64,000 bases of DNA from Linnemannia elongata (lineage: Eukaryota > Mortierellomycota > Mortierellomycetes > Mortierellales > Mortierellaceae), in contig JAXBDG010000012.1 in the NCBI GenBank assembly GCA_036320915.1, positions 1,600,501 through 1,664,500 of the forward strand, given 5' to 3'. The notes below the pieces were generated by a model. That model made no database searches. It was not told the origin of the DNA and worked only from the letters and a program-made list of their open reading frames with translations. Position numbers and translations under genes: made by a program. Shown piece by piece: positions 23,157 through 34,800 of this stretch (positions within the stretch are counted from its first letter, which is position 1; each line of letters begins with the position of its first letter).

Positions 23157-24363
23157 ATGGGGGACGTGGTCGACATGCTGCATGGAGACAGCGGCGACAA
23201 CGGCACGCAAGCCACAGAAACCCCAACCAACCTAGCAGAACCCACTAGGGAGTTGACTGAATTCAGCATCGACACCGGCATCCAGGAGTTTGTCTTCAAG
23301 GAGTCAGAGTATAACGCTGTCAGAGCGGTCAAGGACCCCGTCAACAGTCTCTACGATCTGACAGGACAAGTCACCATTATCGGCAAACCCACCATCCGAT
23401 ACCTCCAAGTCGGCAGCAACAAAACGGAGAGATACCTGTCTGTCAAACTCAGCGACGAGCGTTCCAAGACACATCTCCTTGCACTGGCCTACAAGAATTC
23501 GACCACGGACAACGACAACCAGGCTAAGGAGGACACCTAGGAGGAACGACCCCTAGCACGCTTCTGCCTCTATACACGGACACAATGACCGCCGAGAACA
23601 GAGGGCGCCCAGTCGAGATTACCTCACTCCAGCCAGGAACGACCAAGAACAAAATCAGAGGAGTGTTCACCCCTCTGGGTGAAGTTGAATTCGTCGACAT
23701 TACTCACAAGAGATACGGTGCAATGGTAGCAGCCACTGTCAATTTCGTTACCGACAGACCGGTCAAGGAATTGCAGGAGCAAGCTACAAGAGTCATGTTC
23801 GTCGGAAACGACTCGGAACGTATCACAAGACTAGGAAACGAAGAGATTGTCTATCACAAAGACCTGGATCGTAAGTTGTCAAACCTCCCCAGACATGCCA
23901 CATCCCTGACCTTGAAAAGTCTGTGCAACAAATTTGGAAATTGCTCGGATACCGTACCATTCAATTTTAATATGACACGCAGAAGAAGGAAGCATTCTTT
24001 TCGTTCACTTCCAAGGAGACATTCGACCAATTGACCGGGAAGAATTTCTCATTCGGCAACACTATTATGCAGTGGGTTGAGGTGGGAACCAAGTTGTGCA
24101 ACGAGTATTGTTCGCCAGACCATTTGATCGCAACATGCCCAGAAGTGGCATTGTGGAAAGAGCGGGCTACTAGACGTGTAGCGACACCACGAACAGCCAA
24201 TGCGGTGGCCCCCCCCCCCCCCCCCCCCTCGTCTACTAAGAAAAATCATTACAATGGGGCGGTGCCCGAGGCAAAAGCCGTAGTCCAACCTAATCAGATA
24301 GGCCCGGCATATAGCACGATGTTGAAGCAGGACAACACACAAAAGCTAAGGAAACAGAGATGA
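23157..24363 (+). pseudogene. LINE ORF1 remnant
   Basis: Three overlapping frames (23157-23540, 23585-24034, 24031-24363) read as parts of one nucleic-acid-binding protein. The last has a CCHC-like knuckle, C-x3-C-x3-H-x4-C within LCNEYCSPDHLIATCP, followed by a Pro run coded by a C homopolymer at about 24211-24228. The breaks between frames show decay. The CCHC spacing is not the canonical x2-x4-x4. Confidence 0.6.
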
Positions 24364-24925
24364 ACCAGGTAAGTGCAAACGCTGCCAACCAAGAAAGCAT
24401 TGAGGAACTGAAAAGACAAATTCAGCAAGAACAAGCAATGATCAAGAGCCTGCAAGAGAGACTAGAAATTAGGGAAGCAGCGGAAAGGAGAGAAAAAATG
24501 GAACAGAAAATACACAAAATAAGATGACTAATATGAAAAATAAAATCGGTACGATTGTAGCAACAGCGGTGGCAGAGGCCATGGCCAGTGCAATGTAGAA
24601 TATTAGAATGAAAACATGGGGGCACTTGAAATGCTGAAAGAGGATATGGCAACTGAAACAGAGGGAGCAAAAGATGAAATCAAAAGGAGAAAACAACCAT
24701 CCAGAGGAGTAGCAGCAGCCCAACAGGCAGATGAAGAGCAAAGTAGGCAAACGGCACAAGCTCCAAGCATTGCCGAGTAATTTGAGAGATACAGCAGGGA
24801 AATCGCGCAGTTCATGAGCCGTAATTAGAACACGCAGTTTTCTCCTTTCCTCAGCGTACCTCAAACGATTGCAGAAACGGGTCAAACCAGCGGAGCGCAT
24901 ACACCATATCCCCTAACCATCAATA

Positions 24926-26123
24926 ATGACAGACACTACAAACACCAACGGGTACCTTCGCATCGCATCCATCAACGTGCAAGGGGCAAGGGAATATGGG
25001 TTTTTTTAAAGCGGTGGCAAGATGGAGCGTGGATATCGGAAATTTCGATACTATAGCGTGGCAAGAAACGAAACTGTAAGCGGACAAAGCTACAAAATAC
25101 TTATTATTTGATAAAAACGAACGGAGCCAATATTCCGGCTTTTGGGCAAATGCAAAGACTAGAGAGATGGGAGCGGGAGTAGCATTCTTAGTAAAAGAAT
25201 CATGGCAAAAACACATCATAAGAAGAAATACACACAGCGGTAGAGGCATTTCTTTAGATTTTGGATATCATTTGAGGGCCCACTTTCGGATAGTGAACTG
25301 TCATGTTCCTGCAAGTAGAGACGAAGAGAGGAAGAGAGAGCTTCAAGAGTTAACCGAGTGGGCAAAAAAAGAAATTCAAGAGGCAATAGAGAAAGGCATG
25401 GAAACCATTGTGTGGGGGGATTTTAATGGTGTAGTGAACCCCTCATTCGATCGGTCGAACGAAAAGAAACAAAACACTAACATAGAAAACGGTCTTCTGG
25501 AGTGGTTGGTGGAAAACCAATTCACAGATAGCTTCCGCGAGCTTCATCCAGAGACCCGCGCTTATTCCTTTCGTGACATTAGCAGATTAGACATGATCTG
25601 GCTAGCGGGTAGTCTGAAAGGTGGCCTGACGGAAGCAGGAATGATGCCCTTGGAGGGCGGCATTCACTCGGATCACAAAAGCGTTTTTGCAGAACTAGAT
25701 GTACGGACTGTAGTGACACCAACCTCACTTCATATTCTAGAGCAATATAGTTCTCTAGAACATAAAGTAAAGGTTGACGAAGCCTCAGAGGAACAAAGGG
25801 AATCATTTTCTATTCGACTCGAACAAGTTCTGGTTGAAAAAATGACACAGGGATCCACGGGGATCAATATCATGGAAACGGACACATCAAATCCAAGGGA
25901 ATCCCCGATCCTAGCGGAGAACATGATCGACTTTGCATGGGATAACCTCGCAGCGGCAATCATGGATGTGGCTCTGGAAACTCTCCCTCGGAAACGAGTG
26001 GGGAAACAGAGTATGGTCTATCGTACAAACGTACAAAACTACCAGAGAGGACGCTGCCACGGAGATTTGCTGAGACTATCACACGTTTGGTTTGTCAATC
26101 CCAATTGCTCACCTCAGGGTTAG
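24926..26123 (+). pseudogene. LINE ORF2, endonuclease part
   Basis: ATG at 24926 begins a frame that hits a stop at 25007-25009, next to a T-run. The endonuclease continues in another frame at 25167-26123 with ESWQKH, HVPASRDEE, WGDFNGV, RLDMIWLAG and HSDHKS, matching the exonuclease-endonuclease-phosphatase fold used by LINEs to nick target DNA. Confidence 0.75.
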
Positions 26124-26762
26124 GAGAGACGACAGATGGCTGCCCATGAAACCATTTTCAAAGTGTGGAACAATGTCAAAACAGATCTCCCGGAGACCAG
26201 AATTGCAGAACCACCGGAATTACAAGCTGAGCGCATTGAATAGGATCAATGGCGCAATACAGTTAAGAACGAGTGGAACTAGCAGCAACGCATCAGACGG
26301 AACGAAGAAAGAAAGCAGAAGACCAAAGATATCGCAGAGGCTATTGAGAAGCGAGATATGCGATTTTCAACCAACACGAAATCCACAATCCAAATCATTC
26401 TCGAAACAAACCGCAGCCATGCTACGTTAGACCGTGTGCAAATCACGGTTGATGACCATATATCCATTTCGGACCACACATCCGATATCCTTACGAATGT
26501 CCGATTATACTTCGAAAAGTGGCATGGTCCAAGGCAAGCAAGGGTATCTCCAAAGGTTCTCTTTGGGAGCAGATATACCAGTCAGCTGAATACGTCGAAG
26601 CAGGATGGTATGACCACCTATTAGATGTGTCAAGTGGCGCTGAGATAGAACGAGCAGTGAGCGCTGCACCTTCTGGTAAAGCAGCAGGGGCATCAAAGGT
26701 AACGAAAGAATTATTGATACATATGGGGGAAAAGGCAACACTTCTCGGGATAGTGAAGGCTT

Positions 26763-27770
26763 GTGTCCAACAAAAAGATACCCATGCAGTGGACGGAAGG
26801 TGTCATCTTCTGCCTCTCCAAGTCCAACCCATGGACAGGAAGCCTCGCCGACGTCCGACCGATCACACTCCTGGAACATGGGCGCAAAATTCTGTTTTCG
26901 ATCCTGACAGAACGCCTCTCAACAATCATGCTGGAACACGATATTTTAAAAGGAGCCGACTTCTCGGTATTAAAGGGTACATCAACAGCAGATCCCATCC
27001 ACGCTCTCAACGCCGTCATGAAGGACGCACGACAACACAAGAAGGAGGTCTGGGTCTTACTCCAAGATATGCGTCGGTGTTACGATTCGGTCAACTGCCA
27101 TGAGGGGGAGATGCTAGCCCTGGCCCTCCAACGTCTGAAGGTGCCAGAACGCTTTCAGAACCTGCTTTTGTTTATTACCAAGAACAAAAGCAACCGAGTA
27201 ATTACCAGTTATGGGTTGACCGACAAGTACAAACAGATGTGCGGTCTAGACCAAGGTGGCGTGGAATGTCCACTCCTGTGGAGGATAGCATACGACCCCT
27301 TACTGTGTGCCATAGACTCATTGGGATTGGGGTACACAATGTCGACACCGCCGGCCCCGGGAAAGCCCCCACTCATGATCTCGGACTTGGCCTTCGTGGA
27401 CGACACCAGTCTCGTGGGACCAGGACACACAGAGCTCACAAGGATGACCGACGTCGGCACGGAGTTCTTTGGGATGCACGGCATCGAGATCAATGGCAAG
27501 AAAACAGAATTATTAGCAATCACCCCCACGCACATCGACAACATCAACTATGGAGGAAGTTTGATTCAGCCTCAGGTGGCAAGCAAGGCGTCGAGAGTCC
27601 TGGGGGTGTGGCTTGCAGCGGATGGATCGGCCAAAACAACAGCTGCAATGGCAATGAAGGAAACGGAGGCGGTATGCGAGATCCTGCTCAGGAAATCGGT
27701 CACCGATAAGCAGTGTATTTACTGTATATCATCAACGCGGTTCTTATCCCAAGGCTGCTCTACCGGATGA
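26763..27770 (+). pseudogene. LINE ORF2, reverse transcriptase part
   Basis: Reads through RT blocks: W-x-ADVRPITLLE, KGADFSVLKGTST, LLQDMRRCYDSVN, CGLDQGG, LAFVDDTSLVG (catalytic Asp pair) and NGKKTELLA. The frame is lost after 27770 and continues only in fragments. RT of an EN-containing LINE; no intact ORF2 remains. Confidence 0.85.
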
Positions 27771-28559
27771 CAGCGCAGATCCCAACATGAACAGTCATAG
27801 AACGCATCTCCAAGAAATATAGGACGGTCGTGCGACAAAATCGGTTTACCCAGCTCAACACCAGCCAGTATATTGCACCACACAAGGCTGTACTGACTAC
27901 GGGACCTCAAGGACGCTCTCGCCGAACAACACGTCAGCACATTGCATCTGAGAAGCACCCAGAAAGGGCTCATAGGAGACCTAACCCATTGCCGACTTCA
28001 AGACCTGCAAAGGGCGGCAAGACTGCGGGAATCCCCACTTTCCAATCCGGCCATCGCCAGCAAGTACACCCAACACAACCTCATCGCCAGAGTGTGTCAG
28101 CTAATGGTGGAACGAGACGTCAATCTATGTGATGTGAGCGCAAAAGGAGGTCGAATGAGTGCTATTGTCAACGGTAGTGACACCTGATATATACGTGAAG
28201 CACAGCAAGTGGATGGAGAGGAAAAAGATATTTTACCTGGAGGATATAATCAACGAGGATCAGAGTCACACCAAATCATGGAAAGAAGTTGCGCGTACAC
28301 ATGGGATCAAGGGAGACAGAGTATGGTTTGCAGCGGTGTGCCAGGCCATCTCCGAATTTCCGCAGATCGGGGTGAACCGTGTGGAGGAGCGCGAGGAGGA
28401 GAACCAGGGGCACGCTTACGAAACACAGGAACATGCCGAGGAGGAAGAGGTCGTCTTGTGGGAGTTCGGAAGCGAAGACGGGGAGGGGCCGCCGGTGGAA
28501 CAACCACAACAAAATCAATTAGAAAAAGACAACGACAGAGAAAAAAATGAAAAATGAAA

Positions 28560-28830
28560 AATGAAAAAAGAAAAGAAAACGGCAGCGATCAAGAGGTGAT
28601 AAGAGGTGATAAAAAGTAGGGAAAGGGCGGTTGTGATAAGCAACAACAGCCACGGTCCATTTGAGCATCGCTGTCGAAGCCAAGAAAAAGAAAAAGACAG
28701 TGAAAAAGGACAGTAACAAGAACAAGAACAAGAAAAGAAAAAGAAAAAGAAAAGGACAAGAAAAAGGAAAAAGAAAATGAAAAGGACCTACAAGAGGGTG
28801 TTTTGGGCTTATTTTCTTCCTCGTCACTTT
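28560..28830. repeat. Purine-rich low-complexity tract
   Basis: AAAAG/GAAAAA-type repeats interrupt the 3' half of the LINE between its post-RT region and its RNase H region. Simple-sequence expansion or a later insertion. Confidence 0.6.
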
Positions 28831-28863
28831 CAGATTTGAACTCCCCTTTCACCACTTTTCTTT

Positions 28864-29898
28864 TTGTATGCCCAACATGTTCTTTCCCACTCACAACTCG
28901 TCAGCACAATCCGAACACACACAACCCTCCCTTTTTGTTTCTTCACAGTCAACCCAACCCCCAGTTTTAGATTTAGATTCCCCTTCTTCTTCTTCTTCCT
29001 CTTCTTTTTCGTCACCCCTTTCACTTCCAGCAACACAATCAACCACACAGACAGAACACCAGAAACAACACGCACCATCGACTTACTACAGCAAACCCCA
29101 GAAAAGCCCAGAATCCCATGGACCCCACCCAAGGCGACAGGAAACAAAGCAGTGGATAGGGCGAACCTGAAGGCGTTCAAGCAGAGGCGCAATCAGATTA
29201 TTGACCGCCACACAAAGATCCGACGAGAGAAGGAGGTTAGAGTCAAACTCAGACAACAGGCAGCAAAGGAGGCCGCAGAGGAGGAGAAGCGTCGAAAGAA
29301 GACCGAGAAACAGGCTGAGTTAGACAGACGGAGACAGGAGCTAGAGAGAGCGCTCCCGCCCAAGCGGAGACTAATGTGCGCGGTAAAAGCTTGGCTAAAG
29401 GAATTGGAGGCGGAGGCTTACCCGCTGCTCCCTGCCTTCAAGGAACGGATAAAATATCAAGCGACGAGCAATACACCGAAACACAGCTACAACCACATTA
29501 TCATGGACGAGGCCACACAATCGGCCATGGAGGAACAGAGGATACGCACACAGCCAGGAGTACGATATATTTATTTGGACGGATCAATGGTCAACCTTGG
29601 GAAGGCCAGGTGCTCGATGGCATTCGCGGTGGTAGAAGAACAGCAACCGGTCATACAAGGAACAGTCAAGGGATTCGCATCATCCGTCAAGGCCGAACTC
29701 ATGGAGCTCATAGCAGGCATCATCACGACACCACAAGACCAGGACGTATGCATCCGACTCTACAATCAAGCGGTGGTCAAGATGTTCAATGACATTATCG
29801 TCAACAGGAGGAGAGCGTCGGTGAGGGCCAAACTGAGGTGCGATTACACGGTGGAAAAGGCTATAATAGCGCGGATATGCTTCGAATGGAGTGGGTGA
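28864..29898 (+). pseudogene. LINE ORF2, C-terminal RNase H part
   Basis: A charged linker (EKRRKKTEKQAELDRRR) precedes an RNase H fold. Acidic positions are seen in YLDGSMVNLG, SSVKAELMELIAG and a degraded third block. The frame stops at 29896-29898 at the junction with the minus-strand gag-like relic. Confidence 0.65.
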
Positions 29899-30631
29899 AC
29901 TTTTCCTGGTCGATAAATTGCTGATGAGTGATAAGCGGTGTCTTGTCGTTCGGGTCAGCCGGAGGAATGACCTTCTTGTCCCTGTACAGGGCTTCCTTGC
30001 GCAAGTGAGTGATTTCGGTAGCGATGAAAGTAAGGTTGCAACGAAGGATGTCGAATGCTTCGATGGTGTTGATAAGAACAGGGTCCTCGATATCCAAGGG
30101 ATTAGAGGCAAGGATCGCATGCACTGTTGCATTGATTGGTCAGGTGAGGTGGGCAAGTCGTGCCTGGATTGTTGCCATGTCCTGGTCGTGTTTGTAGACG
30201 TTTTTATGTACGTTAACGTCCCTGGAGCTGGTGAGAGGCGGGGCTGCATATTCGAGGTGCTGAACTCGGTGAAACTGTTTGACGTCGGCGTAGTCTTCCA
30301 GTTCGTGAGTCTTGGTGTGGTTGAAGAATTCGTCACGCTTTTTGAAACTGGGGAGCCATTCCTCCAGTCGATCATACGACTCCAAGGTCTTGACCGCAGG
30401 TTTTGTTGAAAGAAAGGGGTCTGAGTCGGTTTCTGGCGAAGGAGAAGAAGAGAGTGCCGATGCAAGAGTTTGGCGGTCTGCAGGAGAAAGATTGCCGAGC
30501 ATTCGAATGAGTTGAGCGAGGTTGTCACTCGAAGGCTGCTGGTGAGCGAGGTTGTCACTCGAGGACTAGTGAATGGGGTTGCCATTCTCTGTAGAGGATT
30601 GATAAGCGGGATTGTCATTGATCATTTGCTT
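29888..30631 (-). pseudogene. Gag-like open frame with two in-frame stops
   Basis: On the minus strand one frame runs from an ATG near 30631 to the LINE junction, with only two stop codons inside (TAG near 30570, TGA at 30140). It holds SSSDNLAHQQPSSDNLAQ repeats, LSPADRQTLASAL, a helical charged region (RLEEWLPSFKKRDEF) and LASNPLDIEDPVLINT. Length and style resemble N-terminal gag-type proteins of fungal retroelements, but I cannot name the family. It is cut off at its 3' end by the LINE end. Confidence 0.45.
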
Positions 30632-30782
30632 TTGCTCGAATGGATGTGTTTGTGAGTGCGAGAAGAAGAAAGATAGTGTGCAGGGATCGAGTAGGTTTAT
30701 TTTTTATATTTTCTAGTTTAGTGTCTCGAGTGCAACCAATGAAGATTGATAACACAGACATGGCTCGTCTGCCCAAGATGGA

Positions 30783-31284
30783 TAATTGCCCCTGAAGAAT
30801 GGTTCGAGTCTATGAAGGTCGCACAAGGTCTCGTCGCCCGTCATGACAAGCGCTATTCATCTCGTCGACACCGCACCACCAACAGCCACCACCACCATCA
30901 CAAGAGCAACAGCAATCGCAAGAACAACAAAGTCGTCACTTCGTCGGGGTCGGGGTTGCCGAGGCTGGCGAAGCGTCGATGGGGATATCCATCCCGTCTC
31001 GATATCGAACATCGAGCACGGAGTTCAATTCCTTCCGTTCTGACGAGATTGTTGCAGCACCTGCGAATCTGCATATCCTCCAAGAACCCATGGTTGGACC
31101 TGAAGTCACCAAGATGGAGATGGAAAAGGCTGGCAAGAAGGCTGTCGAGGAGGCTATGAAGAAGGCTGCTGGGAAGGGGGGCAACAAGCACGAGAAGAGA
31201 CATCAAAAGATTTCTTCTTCGACTTCCAAGAAGCATCTCTCCCGAGGCAAGAAGACGAACAGTAAGAAGAAGGCATCATCTTAG
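30783..31284 (+). pseudogene. Truncated, frameshifted copy of the secreted basic protein
   Basis: Homologous to residues about 22-189 of the gene at 15628 (starts at IIAPEEWFESM). The signal peptide is missing because the duplication edge lies within it. A 2-bp deletion near 31017 (cgagcacgg against cgagcgacag) shifts the frame, so the Lys-rich tail is read in another frame to the TAG at 31282-31284. No functional product expected. Confidence 0.85.
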
Positions 31285-31874
31285 GGCAATTGATTCGTTT
31301 TTCGTTTTTTTTATTCTTCCTTTCCTTTGTCACTGCAGTCATTGTAGACTTTTCTGTTTCTCCTCTACTTCTCTACTCTCACTCTCTCACACACACGCAA
31401 AAATAGATACCTTTCCTATCCACTTCCTTTAATTGCTCTTTCATCTCCATAAAATTACACCCTTTTCGTTTCTCACAAGTTCTTTGTCATGAATTAGGGT
31501 GATCGATTGAGCTAACTTATGAAGAGGACCGAGGTATCTATCTGTTAGCCTTTTCTCTTTTTTATCCTACTCCAAGAGAATATCTGACCGCCCTTTATCT
31601 TTTCATCTTTTTCCAAGAGAAAGAAAGAAAATAAAAAAAAAACAGGGATATTAGGAGAGAAGAAAATTTAGACAAAGAAAAATAGTAATACCTGCAACAC
31701 AGAATGCGGGTTCACGAATGCACAGACACTCAGACTGACAGTTATTGCAAGGATTCATTCGAGGAAAGGTGTGTATATGTTGGATTTGTCATTATTAAAA
31801 CCATGTTGGAAATATAAGTGTTGTTTATTGTTGGGTTTATTCAGACTGTTGACGTTGGTTACTCACTACCACGT
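31285..31874. other. Convergent 3' intergenic region in copy B
   Basis: Counterpart of 16198-16739 with small insertions (for example the A-rich stretch near 31620-31645). No gene seen. Confidence 0.5.
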
Positions 31875-34800
31875 TTAGCGCACTTCTTCCAAAATCGGGT
31901 CGTCCACGGCGCCGCGCTGTTCTAAGAGTTTCATATTCATCCTGCTTAAGCCCTGCACCTTTGAGATATTGATATTTGACACGACAAGCCGATCATGCAT
32001 AGAGCTCCAGTGCAGGTAGAGAAGATGGTGGTCTCCTATCACCTGCCACAGGCGAACGGAGCCATCGCTACAGCCGGTTGCTAAGTAGCTGCCGTTTCCA
32101 TTTACATTCCAAGCGATCTTTGAGGTTGCTCCATGAAAATCCTTGACCACAGTCAAACATCGACCTGATTCCACATCCCAGAGCCGCACCGTGTTGTCCA
32201 AACTGCCCGAGGCAATCTGCTGGCCGCTTCGCGAAAACACCACGCTCATAACCACAGAGGTATGACCGCTTAGGATGGCACCAGGTGCACCGGTGTGTGC
32301 GTCCCAGAGCCGCACCGTCTTGTCAGAACTGCCCGAGGCAATCTGCTGGCCGCTTGGCGAAAACACCACGCTCGTAACCGGAGAGGTATGGCCGCTTAGG
32401 ATGGCGCCAGGTGCACCGGTGTGTGCGTCCCAGAGCCGCACCGTCTTGTCAGAACTGCCCGAGGCAATCTGCTGGCCGCTTGGCGAAAACACCACGCTCC
32501 TAACCGGAGAGGTATGGCCGCTTAGGATGGCACCAGGAGCACCGGTTTGTGCGTCCCAGAGCCGCACCGTGTTGTCGTAACTGCCCGAGGCAATCTGCTG
32601 GCCGCTTGGCGAAAACACCACGCTCATCGCTTCCCTGGTATGGCCGCTTAGGATGGCACCAGGTGCACCGGTTTGTGCGTCCCAGAGCCGCACCGTCTTG
32701 TCAGAACTGCCCGAGGCAATCTGCTGGCCGCTGGGCGAAAACACCACGCTCGTAACCCAATTGGTATGGCCGCTTAGAATGGCACCAGGTGCACCTGTTT
32801 GTGCGTCCCAGAGCCGTACCGTCATGTCGTAACTGCCCGAGGCAATCTGCTGGCTGCTCGGCGAAAACACCACGCTCGTAACATCATGCGTATGGCCGCT
32901 TAGGATGGCACCAGGAGCACCGGTTTGTGTGTCCCAGAGCCGCACCGTCTTGTCCCGACTGCCCGAGGCAATCTGCTGACCGCTTGGCGAAAACACCACG
33001 CTCGTAACCCAATTGGTATGGCCGCTTAGGATGGCACCAGGAGCACCGGTTTGTGCGTCCCAGAGCCGCACCGTCTTGTCCCAACTGCCCGAGGCAATCT
33101 GCTGGCTGCTTGGCGAAAACACCACGCTCGTAACATCATGCGTATGGCCGCTTAGGATGGCACCAGGAGCACCGGTTTGTGCGTCCCAGAGCCGCACCGT
33201 CTTGTCCCGACTGCCCGAGGCAATCTGCTGGCCACTTGGCGAAAACACCACGCTCACAACCGAAGAGGTATGGCCGCTTAGGATGGCACCAGGAGCACCG
33301 GTTTGTGCGTCCCAGAGCCGTACCGTCATGTCGTAACTGCCCGAGGCAATCTGCTGGCCGCTTGGCGAAAACACCACGCTCGCAACATAAAAGGTATGGC
33401 CGCTTAGGATGACACCAGGAGCACCGGTTTGTGCGTCCCAGAGCCGCACCGTCTTGTCGAAACTGCCCGAGGCAATCTGTTGGCCGCTTGGCGAAAACAC
33501 CACGCTCCTAACCGAAGAGGTATGACCGGTTAGGATGGCACCAGGTGCACCGGTTTGTGCGTCCCAGAGCCGTACCGTCTTGTCGTCACTGCCCGAGGCA
33601 ATCTGCTGACCGTTTGACGAAAACACCACGCTCACAACCGAAGAGGTATGACCACTTAGGATGGCACCAGGTGCACCGGTTTGTGCGTCCCAGAGCCGCA
33701 CCGTGTTGTCAAAACTGCCCGAGGCAATCTGCTGGCCGCTTGGCGAAAACACCACGCTCGTAACCGAGGAGGTATGGCCGCTTAATGTGAGTGTCTTTTC
33801 CCAAGTTGCGATTTCGTACAAGCTAATTGTGCCATCCTCAAGGCCTACAGCAAGTGCCTTCCCATCTGGAGAGTACGCACATGAGAACACACTGCTAACC
33901 TCTTCGAGAAACGGCCATTCGCCAAACTCGACGTCCATCATCTGCGCGTTGCTTAAATCAGCCTGACGCAGCCAAATATTGCGAAGGCTGGTGTTTCTCA
34001 AATCCGCTCCTTGCAGTTGCGCCGAATCAAACTGTCCACCGCTCAGATCTGCGCCTGGAATCCGAATACCCTTTAGATCGGCCCCATTGAACAGTACACC
34101 GGCCCGAACCAAGATAGTAATGGCGTTGGCCGCAGCCTGAGCGAACCGTTCGTCGGATTTGGACTGATCGATGAACCTGTGGAGTTGATTCTTGAACTGG
34201 ACACTCTGCAGGACCCGTTCCGACAGGAAGTTGATGATCGAGTGTTCGTGTACAAAACTCTTTCGAAACAGCGGGGAACTTGGTGGGGTGTCCTTGGACG
34301 GGCCATCTCGATTGTCTACATATTGAACATCCAGTTGCTCCACCAAGTCTTGATCATCCGCTCCTAGCTCTCTCGGCTCAAATGCTGCTCGTGCCAGTGA
34401 AAACTCTAGGACAGATCGATGAATGAATCGGTACTGGTTGCCAGTGCGACTGAGAGGGCACGTCTCGCGCAACAGATTCTTGCCATCACCATGGCCAAAG
34501 AATGCCGCCTTCCAACTCGATTTGTCTCGAATGGGCGAGTACTCCACAACAGGCTTGCCGTCCTGTTCGTCAAAAATGGCGACTGCCAGACTCTTCACAA
34601 ATCCAATGGCGTTTCGTGTAAACCCATCCTCCGACAAGATCTCCAACGCGACTTGGTCGTCTCCAGTCAACGATCGCTCGATCAGTCGTATCTGACCTCG
34701 CTCCACCCACTGCTCCACGAATTGGTCATACAGTGTCACCCTTGAGATCTGGTTGGATGTGAGGTCCTTGGATAGATCGACCAGACGAGGTAGAACCTCA

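Larger units (their letters stand above)
23079..29896 (+). mobile_element. Decayed non-LTR retrotransposon (LINE with EN, RT and RNase H)
   Basis: In order: ORF1-like frames (about 23157-24363) with a zinc-knuckle-like segment and a poly-Pro/poly-C run; an ORF2 beginning near 24926 (LRIASINVQGA) with apurinic endonuclease motifs (WGDFNGVVN, SRLDMIW, SDHKSV); reverse transcriptase (about 26763-27770) with DMRRCYDSV and the AFVDD catalytic box; and an RNase H domain (about 29560-29896) with YLDGS and SSVKAELMEL. This EN-RT-RNH layout is that of I/Tad1-like LINEs. Frames are broken by several shifts and stops, so it is inactive as it stands. It lies exactly between the two segmental duplication copies. 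Confidence 0.85.

Noticed and set aside
28864..29100. Signal-peptide-like hydrophobic start in the LINE 3' region
   Set aside because: Comes from a cttctt-type low-complexity tract upstream of the RNase H part.
32275..33966. Plus-strand open frames across the WD40 array of gene B
   Set aside because: Shadows of the minus-strand array, same reason as in gene A.
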